DNA of 5,793 nucleotides from Desulfobacterales bacterium. GTDB lineage: Bacteria; Desulfobacterota; Desulfobacteria; Desulfobacterales; Desulfobacteraceae. The notes below the pieces were generated by a model, which searched no databases, was not told the origin of the DNA, and saw only the letters and a list, made by a program, of their open reading frames with translations. Shown here piece by piece: positions 1 to 5,793 of the stretch. The position numbers were made by a program, and so were the translations under genes. The first letter of the stretch is position 1; the number at the start of each line of letters is the position of its first letter. The stretch is from positions 1 through 5,793 of the forward strand of contig JAKSBB010000237.1 in NCBI GenBank assembly GCA_022361315.1, written 5' to 3'.

Positions 1-368
1 TCGGTGTCCAGAAAATGACCTATGACAGGGCAAAAAACAATTTTCAACAGGAAATCAGCCGGGCAAGGACATTTGGATTCATAAAAGACCTTGAGCTTTT
101 AAAAAAATTCAGCCTGGGAAAAGGCGGAAGCCTTGACAATGCCATTGTTATCGATAATGATAAAATCCTGAACGAAGGGGGACTCAGGTACCCGGACGAG
201 TTTGTACGACACAAACTGCTTGACTCGCTGGGTGATTTTTCCCTGCTGGGCATGCCTATCCAGGGCCATATCATCACCCATAAATCCGGGCATACCCTGA
301 ATCACCAGTTCATTAAGACATTTCTGGACAACAAGGATGCCTGGGAAACAGGACCGGCAAAAATATAA
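1..368 (+). CDS. lpxC: UDP-3-O-acyl-N-acetylglucosamine deacetylase, C-terminal part (5' end outside window)
   Basis: LpxC is the zinc-dependent deacetylase that carries out the first committed step of lipid A synthesis in the cytoplasm of Gram-negative bacteria. Only the C-terminal ~121 codons are visible. The frame is open from base 3, and the ATG at 15 is an internal Met rather than the start, because full-length LpxC is about 300 residues. Diagnostic motifs are RARTFGF, then GGSLDNAIVID and LNEGGLRYPDEF. FVRHKLLD follows at 201-224, where the His (210-212) and Asp (222-224) match the zinc ligands H238 and D242 of E. coli LpxC. HKSGHTLN follows, where the His (291-293) matches catalytic H265. 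The tail after this motif is short, ending about 24 residues later. The downstream gene starts 15 nt after the stop, suggesting co-transcription. Identity rests on family motifs recalled from knowledge and is very secure. Confidence 0.96.
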   Translation, partial: GVQKMTYDRAKNNFQQEISRARTFGFIKDLELLKKFSLGKGGSLDNAIVIDNDKILNEGGLRYPDEFVRHKLLDSLGDFSLLGMPIQGHIITHKSGHTLNHQFIKTFLDNKDAWETGPAKI

Positions 369-383
369 GCTGAACCACAGACA

Positions 384-968
384 ATGAAACCAAAGGGTGC
401 CCAAAACAAACAATACATTCTAATTGTCTTCATCATCTGTTTCAATCTGATGCTGCCCGGCCGGATCTTTGCAGACGGCGCCCCGGTGCTGGTGAATATC
501 AAGCTGGCAAATACAAGGGACGATCTGCTCACCTATTTTACGGTGGAAAATGCCTTTACGCCAAAGCTGGAAACCGCCATGCAGACCGGTATCCTCACCT
601 CGTTTACCTACTATGTATCCCTGTATAAAACCACCAGCAACATCTTTGATAAAAAAGTTGCCGACATCCGGATATCGTCCTCGGTGAAGTACAATTCACT
701 GACCAAGGAGTATGTGGTGACCCGTCCATGGAAAGATGAGAAACCGGTGACCACCGCCTCCTTTGAAGAGGCAAAGGCCTGGATGACAGAGGTGGATAAT
801 CTCAAGGTCATCCCCCTGGACCGGTTGGTGAAAGGGGACAAGTACCAGATCCGGATCAAGGCGGAACTTGAAAAAGTCACCCTGCCCCTCGCCCTGCACT
901 ACGTTTTCTTTTTTGTCTCTTTCTGGGATTTCGGCACCGATTGGTACGTGATTAATTTTACCTATTAA
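384..968 (+). CDS. Exported DUF4390-type protein
   Basis: This is a 194-residue protein of unknown function resembling the DUF4390 family, which from memory is often encoded just upstream of NtrY/NtrX-type two-component genes in proteobacteria. Residues 1-10 are polar and basic, 11-24 are strongly hydrophobic (YILIVFIICFNLML), and a likely signal peptidase I site follows at IFA|DG near residue 30. The mature part is predicted to lie in the periplasm or at the outer face of the inner membrane. It is rich in beta-type segments, and its C-terminus is aromatic and hydrophobic (FFFVSFWDFGTDWYVINF). That segment could be a membrane-associated or buried strand. There is no lipobox Cys. The ATG at 384 is the only start that keeps the signal peptide, since the frame is closed upstream by the lpxC stop at 366-368. 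No clear Shine-Dalgarno sequence precedes it, so translation may be coupled to lpxC. Its position beside the sensor kinase makes an accessory signalling role possible but unproven. Confidence 0.82.
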   Translation: MKPKGAQNKQYILIVFIICFNLMLPGRIFADGAPVLVNIKLANTRDDLLTYFTVENAFTPKLETAMQTGILTSFTYYVSLYKTTSNIFDKKVADIRISSSVKYNSLTKEYVVTRPWKDEKPVTTASFEEAKAWMTEVDNLKVIPLDRLVKGDKYQIRIKAELEKVTLPLALHYVFFFVSFWDFGTDWYVINFTY

Positions 969-997
969 TCCTTGAATAGGTTTGCACACCCCGTAAA

Positions 998-3214
998 ATG
1001 ACTGACCAAACCGACCCACATAGAAATCGGGAAAGGTCCCGGCGTAAAAAGGAAGGGATTCTCATCCTGGTCATCCTGCTGATCGTGGGCGGACTGACCA
1101 TTGTTGAGACGCGGATCACCCCTTTCGGCACAGACTTTCCCCTGTCTTCCACGGTGCTCATGTTTATTCTCATCAACATCAACCTGCTGTTGTTGCTGAG
1201 TCTGCTCCTCCTGGTGTTCCGGAACCTGGCCAAACTGTATTACGAGAAAAAGAACAATATCCTCGGGTCAAAGATCAAGACCCGGCTGACCATTGCTTTT
1301 ATCATTCTGGCACTGCTGCCCACCACCGTCCTCTTTTTCTTTTCCATCCAGTTCATTTCCACTTCCATTGCCTTCTGGTTTAATGCGCCGGTGGAAAAAA
1401 CCCTGGACGCCTCCCTTTCCGTCGGGCAGAAACTTTACGATTACATCGAAGATAAAAACGCCTTTTTTGCCAAAAGAGGGGCATTCCAGATTGATTCCAG
1501 AGAATTGTGGAAACAGGAGAATCAGGAAAAACTCACCCGGTATACCCAGGTGATCCAGCGGGCCTTCAACCGTCATGCGGTGGAGGTGTACACCACGGAT
1601 GCCAAACGGGTCAGCCTCTCGCTGGCAAGTGATTTGGAGTCCCTGTATTTCGGGCTGCTCACCACCAATGAACTCACCCGTATCGTTCCGGGGGAGACCA
1701 GTCATACGGTGTACCAGACCATCGAGGCGGGTGAATTTCTGCGCACCGTATCCACCATTCCCTTCGGCAGCCTTCAGGATAAAGCCGAAGGATATATTGT
1801 AATTACCACGCTGGTCTCTCCGGACCTGTCCGAAAACCTGAATGCCATCCTCAAGGGGGTTGAGGAATACCAGCAACTCAAACTCACCAAAAAACCGGCC
1901 CAGATTTCCTACTATATTGCACTGACCATTGTGGCCCTGCTGGTGGTATTCTGTGCCATCTGGTTCGGATTCCAGATGGCCAAGTCCATTACCACCCCCA
2001 TCATGAAATTTGCCGAAGGTACCCAGCGGATCACCGACGGCGACCTGAACTACCAGATTGATTTCCAGACCGATGACGAACTGGGGACCCTGATCAAATC
2101 CTTCAACTCCATGACCAAACAGCTGGCTGCGGGCAGGGAACAGATTGCCCTGTCCGGAGAGATGCTCAAGCAACAGAACATCGAACTTGAAAAAAGCCGT
2201 CAGTATATCGAGATCGTTCTCAAGAACATATCCGCCGGGGTGGTGTCCATTGATAATAAAGGCAATATCATCACCATCAATAAAGCGGCGGAATCCATGC
2301 TGGATGTGAACAGCGCCGAAATCCTGGATAAAAACTTCAGGGAAATTCTTGAGGGGGATTATCTTCAGATCGCAGAAAAGATATATGATCAGGCGGCAGG
2401 CGGCGCCCAGCACATTGAAGTGCCGGTATCCGCGTCCATTGCAGGGGCTCCCAAACACTTCTCCCTGCACTACTCTACCCTGAAAGATGATACCAACCGG
2501 AACCTGGGTGCCGTACTGGTGTTTGACGACGTCACCGAACTGGAGAAAGCCCAGCGCATGGTGGCCTGGCGTGAGGTGGCCCGGCGGATCGCCCATGAGG
2601 TGAAAAACCCGCTGACCCCCATCAAACTCTCCGCCCAGCGGCTGAAGCGTAAATACGGTAAAGAGATCGACGATGAAATCTTCACCGGGTGTGCCGATAC
2701 CATTGTGGAGCATGTGGACCTGATCCGGAATCTGGTGAATCAGTTCTCCACCTTTGCCAAATTCCCGGACACCAACTTTGCCAGTGCCCGCATCGATAAC
2801 ATCATCCTGGAGACCATCGCCCTTTACCGTGAAGGTCTACCGCAGGTGGACATCCAGACCAATTTCGGGGAAACCATCCCCACCTTGAAACTGGACCACC
2901 AGCATATGAAGCAGGCTTTCATCAACCTGATTGACAATGCGGTATATGCCATCAACAAGGCAGGAACCATTGTCATTGATCTTTCCTTTGATCCCATATT
3001 GAAAATCGTCCGGATTGAAATCGCAGATACGGGCAAGGGGATTTCGGACAAGGAAAAAACCAAATTATTTGAACCCTATTTTTCAACCAAGAAATCCGGC
3101 ATGGGTCTGGGCCTGGCCATTGTGAACTCCATTATATCGGATCACAACGGAGTCATCCGTGTTCAGGACAACCAGCCCCGGGGGGCCAAATTTATCATTG
3201 AACTGCCGGCGTGA
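998..3214 (+). CDS. NtrY-like membrane sensor histidine kinase (HAMP-PAS-HisKA-HATPase_c)
   Basis: This is a 738-residue inner-membrane histidine kinase with NtrY-like architecture. A basic N-terminus (residues 8-19) precedes TM1 (~20-37), a short outer loop, TM2 (~52-74), a basic inner loop (75-96) and TM3 (~97-118). An extracytoplasmic region of about 185 residues (119-303) leads to TM4 (~304-327). This layout follows the positive-inside rule. A HAMP domain (~328-380) and PAS domain (~400-512) come next. The HisKA H-box RRIAHEVKNPLTPIK carries the phospho-acceptor His533 (codon 2594-2596). The ATPase domain has the N-box FINLIDNAVYAI (Asn647), G1 DTGKGI (677-682), F-box FEPYFSTK (691-698) and G2 GMGLGLAIV (701-709). 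All catalytic motifs look intact. The HEVKNPLTP H-box is typical of the NtrB/NtrY kinases that pair with NtrC-type regulators. An in-frame stop at 977-979 with no start codon before 998 fixes the start, although no strong ribosome binding site is visible. The partner is almost certainly the regulator encoded next. The stimulus cannot be read from sequence. Confidence 0.93.
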   Translation: MTDQTDPHRNRERSRRKKEGILILVILLIVGGLTIVETRITPFGTDFPLSSTVLMFILININLLLLLSLLLLVFRNLAKLYYEKKNNILGSKIKTRLTIAFIILALLPTTVLFFFSIQFISTSIAFWFNAPVEKTLDASLSVGQKLYDYIEDKNAFFAKRGAFQIDSRELWKQENQEKLTRYTQVIQRAFNRHAVEVYTTDAKRVSLSLASDLESLYFGLLTTNELTRIVPGETSHTVYQTIEAGEFLRTVSTIPFGSLQDKAEGYIVITTLVSPDLSENLNAILKGVEEYQQLKLTKKPAQISYYIALTIVALLVVFCAIWFGFQMAKSITTPIMKFAEGTQRITDGDLNYQIDFQTDDELGTLIKSFNSMTKQLAAGREQIALSGEMLKQQNIELEKSRQYIEIVLKNISAGVVSIDNKGNIITINKAAESMLDVNSAEILDKNFREILEGDYLQIAEKIYDQAAGGAQHIEVPVSASIAGAPKHFSLHYSTLKDDTNRNLGAVLVFDDVTELEKAQRMVAWREVARRIAHEVKNPLTPIKLSAQRLKRKYGKEIDDEIFTGCADTIVEHVDLIRNLVNQFSTFAKFPDTNFASARIDNIILETIALYREGLPQVDIQTNFGETIPTLKLDHQHMKQAFINLIDNAVYAINKAGTIVIDLSFDPILKIVRIEIADTGKGISDKEKTKLFEPYFSTKKSGMGLGLAIVNSIISDHNGVIRVQDNQPRGAKFIIELPA

Positions 3215-3280
3215 CCGGAAAGGAAGCAACGCCTGCGGAAGTCACCCCTGCCCCACCGGACAACCCTATGTTTTTACGTG

Positions 3281-3286
3281 AAAGGA
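3281..3286 (+). promoter_or_regulatory. Ribosome binding site of the NtrX-like regulator
   Basis: AAAGGA at this position, with core AGGA at 3283-3286, lies 9 nt before the ATG at 3296. An in-frame TAA at 3287-3289 rules out an upstream extension, so the start is well fixed. The regulator therefore has its own initiation signal and does not depend on translational coupling to the kinase gene 81 nt upstream. Confidence 0.7.
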
Positions 3287-3295
3287 TAAACGCCT

Positions 3296-4642
3296 ATGTA
3301 CCCGGCTGTATTAATTGTTGACGACGAATCCACCATCATTGACTCCCTGGAGGGCATACTTTCCGATGACGGATTTGAGGTCTTCCATGCCTACAACGGA
3401 TACGAAGCCCTGAAAAAAATCGAGACCCAGTCACCCGATATCGTATTGCTGGATATCTGGATGCCCGGGATGGACGGCATCGACACCTTAAAAGAAATCA
3501 AAAAATCCAACCCCAGCCTCCCGGTGGTGATGATCACGGGCCACGGTTCCATTGAATCAGCCGTGGACGCCACCAAATCCGGCGCCTTTGATTTTCTGGA
3601 GAAACCCCTGTCCATAGACAAGGTGATGGTGACCATCAACAATGCCCTGAACTTCAGGAAGCTGGAAGAGGAAAATACCTACCTGCGTAAAAAGACCATT
3701 GAGAAGAACTCCATCACCGGTACCAGCCCTGCCGTGCAACGGCTTTACGGAGAAGTCATGGCCGCCGCCCCCACCGATGCATCCATCCTGATCATGGGGG
3801 AAAACGGCACCGGCAAGGAGATGGTGGCCCGGACCATCCACCAGTTCAGTGCCCGGCCCGAGGGTCCCTTTATCATCATCAACTGCGCTGCCATACCTGA
3901 AGAACACCTGGAATCAGAGCTTTTCGGCCATGAAAAAGGCGCCTTTGATCAGGCCACCTCCAAAAACAAAGGCAAGTTTGAACTGGCCTCCGGCGGCACC
4001 TTGTTTCTGGATGAGATCGGTGACATGAATATCAACACCCAGGCCAAAATTTTGCGGGCCCTGGAATCAAAGACCTTCCAGCGTATCGGCAGTTCCAGAA
4101 CCCTGGAAATGGATGTCCGGCTGATCACCTCCTCCAATAAAAACCTGGAGACCGAAATCAAAAACGGGAATTTCAGGGAAGACCTCTTCTACCGGATCAA
4201 CGTGGTCCCCATCCAGGTCCCGCCCCTGAGGGAACGCCAGGATGATATCCCCATGCTGGTGGATGTGTTTCTGGAAGCGCTGTCCAAACAATCATCGGAT
4301 CCCCGAAAAACCATGTCCGGAGACGCGCTGGAACTGTTGAAGCAATACCCGTGGAAAGGCAATGTCCGGGAACTCAAGAATCTGGTGGAGCGACTCTCAA
4401 TCATGGTCAAGGGGGAGTCGATCGAGACATCGGATATTCCCCAGCCCTACAACCCGGATCATACGGATGAATCCGGGCAGGAACGCCGCTGGCTGTTTAC
4501 CCTTGACAACCTCGAAGAGGCAAGGACCTCATTTGAACAGGAATTTCTCCGCCGTAAGGTGGACCAGGCCGGCGGAGATATAAAAGCGGTGGCAAAAGAC
4601 TGCGGTACCACGGTGAATTATATCAAGAAAAGAATCTCTTAA
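3296..4642 (+). CDS. NtrX-like response regulator (REC-AAA+-Fis HTH) with variant GAFTGA loop
   Basis: This 448-residue NtrC-family regulator is probably phosphorylated by the upstream kinase. The receiver domain (~3-120) has acidic pocket Asp9/Asp10, phospho-acceptor Asp53 in LLDIWMPGMDG, Thr81 and Lys103 (LEKP). The AAA+ domain (~138-370) has Walker A GENGTGKE (168-175), Walker B GGTLFLDEIGD (233-243), arginine fingers in FREDLFYR (Arg294, Arg300) and sensor II GNVREL (Arg358). ATP binding and hydrolysis are therefore expected. The sigma-54-contacting loop, normally GAFTGA, reads GAFDQA at 215-220, replacing the key Thr and second Gly. Sensor I reads ITSSN rather than the common ATN form. 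The C-terminus (~412-448) is a Fis-like HTH (GGDIKAVAKDCGTT, then NYIKKRIS) that ends a few residues sooner than usual and lacks the typical LYRKL recognition-helix pattern. It may bind DNA and regulate without conventional sigma-54 activation. NtrX-like is preferred over NtrC because of the NtrY-type partner and gene context; the targets are unknown. Confidence 0.92.
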   Translation: MYPAVLIVDDESTIIDSLEGILSDDGFEVFHAYNGYEALKKIETQSPDIVLLDIWMPGMDGIDTLKEIKKSNPSLPVVMITGHGSIESAVDATKSGAFDFLEKPLSIDKVMVTINNALNFRKLEEENTYLRKKTIEKNSITGTSPAVQRLYGEVMAAAPTDASILIMGENGTGKEMVARTIHQFSARPEGPFIIINCAAIPEEHLESELFGHEKGAFDQATSKNKGKFELASGGTLFLDEIGDMNINTQAKILRALESKTFQRIGSSRTLEMDVRLITSSNKNLETEIKNGNFREDLFYRINVVPIQVPPLRERQDDIPMLVDVFLEALSKQSSDPRKTMSGDALELLKQYPWKGNVRELKNLVERLSIMVKGESIETSDIPQPYNPDHTDESGQERRWLFTLDNLEEARTSFEQEFLRRKVDQAGGDIKAVAKDCGTTVNYIKKRIS

Positions 4643-4659
4643 AGGTGTAACCGTATCCC

Positions 4660-5205
4660 ATGAGAATAATCAGCGGCGAATGCCGGGGAAGAAAACTGGC
4701 GCAGATTCAGGGGCGGGATATCCGTCCCACCTCGGACCGGGTCAGGGAAGCCCTGTTCAATATCATCGGACCTACCATCCGCGGTCAGCGAGTGCTGGAT
4801 CTTTTTGCCGGCACCGGGGCCTTTGGATTGGAAGCGTTGAGCCGGGGGGCCTCTGAGGCAGTCTTTGTGGAGATGGCCCCCACCTCCTGTGAGGTGATTC
4901 GAAAAAATGTGGAGATGTGTCGCATGGCGGATAAGGCACAACTTGTGGTCCACGACCTGGTGGGTCATCCGTTACCCACGGGGCTGGGACAATTCGACCT
5001 GATCTTCATGGACCCGCCCTATGACCGGGGATACGTGGAGACTGTAATTAAAAAACCCGGGTTTACGAATCTGATGGTACCGGATGCCGTCATCATTGCG
5101 GAGCAGTCCGTCAGAGAAACACTGGTCAGCCCGCTGAACAGCCTTGACATTTACCGTCAAAAAAAATACTCAAAGACATTTGTTTCCTTTTTGCGGCTCG
5201 CCTGA
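4660..5205 (+). CDS. rsmD: 16S rRNA (guanine(966)-N(2))-methyltransferase RsmD
   Basis: RsmD is an S-adenosylmethionine-dependent methyltransferase that modifies G966 (E. coli numbering) of 16S rRNA during assembly of the small ribosomal subunit. The 181-residue length is normal for the family. The N-terminus has the family signature MRIISGECRGRKL followed by RPTSDRVREALFNII (22-36). SAM-binding motif I is VLDLFAGTGAFGLEALSRGA (45-64), with an acidic residue at Glu71 after VFV. The catalytic motif IV, DPPY, is at 118-121 and is characteristic of N2-guanine and N6-adenine methyltransferases. The C-terminal RQKKYSKTFVSFLR segment also fits. The ATG at 4660 lies 12 nt after AAAGGTG (4641-4647), which overlaps the stop of the preceding gene. 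An in-frame TAA at 4648-4650 excludes a longer protein. The 17-nt gap suggests co-transcription with the two-component genes. Adjacency to coaD is a widespread bacterial arrangement and supports the call. Confidence 0.95.
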   Translation: MRIISGECRGRKLAQIQGRDIRPTSDRVREALFNIIGPTIRGQRVLDLFAGTGAFGLEALSRGASEAVFVEMAPTSCEVIRKNVEMCRMADKAQLVVHDLVGHPLPTGLGQFDLIFMDPPYDRGYVETVIKKPGFTNLMVPDAVIIAEQSVRETLVSPLNSLDIYRQKKYSKTFVSFLRLA

Positions 5206-5218
5206 AGCTCACCCTGAA
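5196..5218 (+). repeat. Imperfect tandem repeat across the rsmD stop codon
   Basis: GCTCGCCTGAA (5196-5206) is followed immediately by GCTCACCCTGAA (5207-5218), two nearly identical 11-12-nt units. The rsmD stop TGA (5203-5205) lies in the first unit, and the equivalent TGA in the second unit (5215-5217) lies just beyond the gene. It looks like a small local duplication with no evident function. Confidence 0.35.
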
Positions 5219-5225
5219 GGCTGCC

Positions 5226-5247
5226 AATTACCTGCTAATGGTGAATT
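5226..5247 (+). other. Weak hairpin before coaD
   Basis: AATTACC (5226-5232) can pair with GGTgAATT (5240-5247), leaving one bulged G and a 7-nt loop. This gives a 7-bp, AT-rich stem in the rsmD-coaD gap, ending just before the coaD ribosome binding site. There is no U-run after it, so it is not a rho-independent terminator. It could mildly affect coaD initiation, or it may be chance. Confidence 0.2.
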
Positions 5248-5248
5248 A

Positions 5249-5252
5249 GAGG
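5249..5252 (+). promoter_or_regulatory. Ribosome binding site deciding the coaD start
   Basis: GAGG lies directly against a first ATG at 5253 and 6 nt before a second, in-frame ATG at 5259 (ATG-ATA-ATG). The spacing favours the second ATG, giving an N-terminus that begins MTDTKERIAIYPG. The site also overlaps an in-frame TAG at 5247-5249, which blocks any longer protein. Confidence 0.6.
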
Positions 5253-5258
5253 ATGATA

Positions 5259-5762
5259 ATGACTGACACCAAAGAAAGAATTGCGATCTACCCCGGCTCC
5301 TTCGATCCCCTGACAAACGGTCATCTTGATGTTATCAAACGCGCCCAGGACATTTTCGACCGGGTGATTGTAGCCGTGCTGCACAACCCCTCAAAAACCG
5401 GATTATTTACCGTTGAAGAGCGGGTGGCGATGATTGAGGACAGCCTGAACGGCAACACGCAAATCGAGGTGGACACCTTTGACGGCCTTTTGGTGGAATA
5501 CGCCAGGATCAAAAAAGCCGTTGCCGTTATCCGCGGCATGCGCGCCATTTCAGATTTTGAAAGCGAATTTCAGATGGCCCTGATGAACCGGAAACTGAAC
5601 AAGGATGTCCAGTCCGTATTCCTCATGACCGGCCTGCGGTGGATATTCACCTCATCTTCTATAATCAAAGAAGCGGCCCAGTTCGGCGGCGATATCTCCG
5701 ATATGGTTCCGGAACCGGTAAAAATCAAACTCATGGAAAAATTCCCTCTGCTGGACTGTTGA
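5259..5762 (+). CDS. coaD: Phosphopantetheine adenylyltransferase CoaD
   Basis: CoaD catalyses the penultimate step of coenzyme A synthesis in the cytoplasm, transferring AMP from ATP to 4'-phosphopantetheine to give dephospho-CoA and pyrophosphate. The protein is 167 residues from the preferred ATG at 5259, or 169 from the ATG at 5253, matching the usual ~160-170. Numbered from 5253, YPGSFDPLTNGH (13-24) is the nucleotidyltransferase T/HxGH motif, with catalytic-type His24. NPSKTGLF supplies the substrate-binding Lys48, and VIRGMRAISDFESE (92-105) supplies Arg94 and Arg97. TSSSIIKE (133-140) is the ISSS/T-KE ATP-binding motif. The stretch VFLMTGLRWIF replaces the more familiar VFLMPS pattern; I recall this form from Desulfobacterota CoaD proteins, which helps place the organism. 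All expected active-site residues are present. The gene lies 53 nt downstream of rsmD with its own ribosome binding site and 11 nt before the next gene. Confidence 0.97.
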   Translation: MTDTKERIAIYPGSFDPLTNGHLDVIKRAQDIFDRVIVAVLHNPSKTGLFTVEERVAMIEDSLNGNTQIEVDTFDGLLVEYARIKKAVAVIRGMRAISDFESEFQMALMNRKLNKDVQSVFLMTGLRWIFTSSSIIKEAAQFGGDISDMVPEPVKIKLMEKFPLLDC

Positions 5763-5773
5763 TCGGAGATTTT

Positions 5774-5793
5774 ATGGACCTGTGGCAGCTACA
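5774..5793 (+). CDS. Start of a downstream gene, possibly a LysR-type regulator (3' end outside window)
   Basis: An ATG at 5774 follows the coaD stop by 11 nt and is preceded by GGAG (5765-5768) at a 5-nt spacing, a good ribosome binding site. The frame stays open to the window edge and begins M-D-L-W-Q-L. Six codons cannot identify a family. The M-D-L-x-Q-L pattern is common at the N-terminus of LysR-type transcriptional regulators, so that is the tentative suggestion. Start position and spacing are seen directly; the family is only inferred. Confidence 0.5.

Noticed and set aside
15..17. ATG at 15 as the start of the first gene.
   Set aside because: The frame is open upstream to base 3, and the protein matches only the C-terminal part of LpxC, so the true start lies outside the window.
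1622..1637. TGGCAAGTGATTTGGA, resembling a sigma-54 -24/-12 promoter.
   Set aside because: The -12 element has GG instead of the required GC, and the site lies in the middle of the kinase coding region with no gene start downstream.
1268..2713. A long open frame of 481 codons on the - strand, opposite the kinase gene.
   Set aside because: It lies entirely inside the histidine kinase gene, whose domains are unambiguous. Its Gly/His/Phe/Gln-rich translation is typical of an antisense shadow of a GC-biased gene.
3215..3295. Possible terminator or internal promoter in the 81-nt gap between the kinase and regulator genes.
   Set aside because: No GC-rich hairpin with a U-run was found, and no convincing -35/-10 pair could be defined. 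ACCGGA occurs twice (3214-3219 and 3255-3260), but as a short direct repeat without a recognisable role.
3211..3321. A GTG-initiated open frame of 36 codons that overlaps the kinase stop (GTGA) and runs into the regulator gene in another frame.
   Set aside because: It has no ribosome binding site, encodes a low-complexity Pro/Ala-rich start with no recognisable motif, and overlaps a well-supported regulator start. Chance is the simplest reading.

Overview
The window looks like an ordinary chromosomal segment of a Gram-negative, moderate-GC bacterium, most likely a Desulfobacteraceae-type sulfate reducer (Desulfobacterota, formerly Deltaproteobacteria). This is inferred from recalled family features: the gene order, the NtrY/NtrX-type proteins, and the C-terminal motif style of CoaD. 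No database search was possible. All recognisable genes lie on the + strand and cover almost the whole window. No tRNA, rRNA, CRISPR array, insertion sequence or integrase was seen, and no stretch over 300 bases lacks a gene.

Layout, left to right: (1) the 3' end of lpxC (lipid A biosynthesis), cut by the left edge; (2) a small exported DUF4390-type protein; (3) a four-TM NtrY-like sensor histidine kinase with HAMP, PAS and kinase domains; (4) an NtrX-like response regulator with receiver, AAA+ and Fis-type HTH domains; (5) rsmD, a 16S rRNA guanine-N2 methyltransferase; (6) coaD, phosphopantetheine adenylyltransferase; (7) the first few codons of another gene, possibly a LysR-type regulator. 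Gaps are 15, 29, 81, 17, about 53 and 11 nt. No convincing terminator lies between genes, so one or two long co-transcribed units are plausible.

The kinase and regulator are almost certainly cognate. The kinase would sense a periplasmic or membrane cue through a region of about 185 residues between TM3 and TM4, then phosphorylate Asp53 of the regulator. The position next to lpxC and an exported protein suggests an envelope-related signal, although NtrY/NtrX systems are classically tied to nitrogen or redox control. rsmD and coaD are housekeeping genes that are often neighbours in bacteria.

The best candidate for something unusual is the regulator's sigma-54-contact loop. The canonical GAFTGA reads GAFDQA, while the Walker A, Walker B, arginine-finger and receiver residues all look intact. 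Its C-terminal HTH is also short and atypical. It may therefore not be a conventional sigma-54 activator. No wholly new system is evident.
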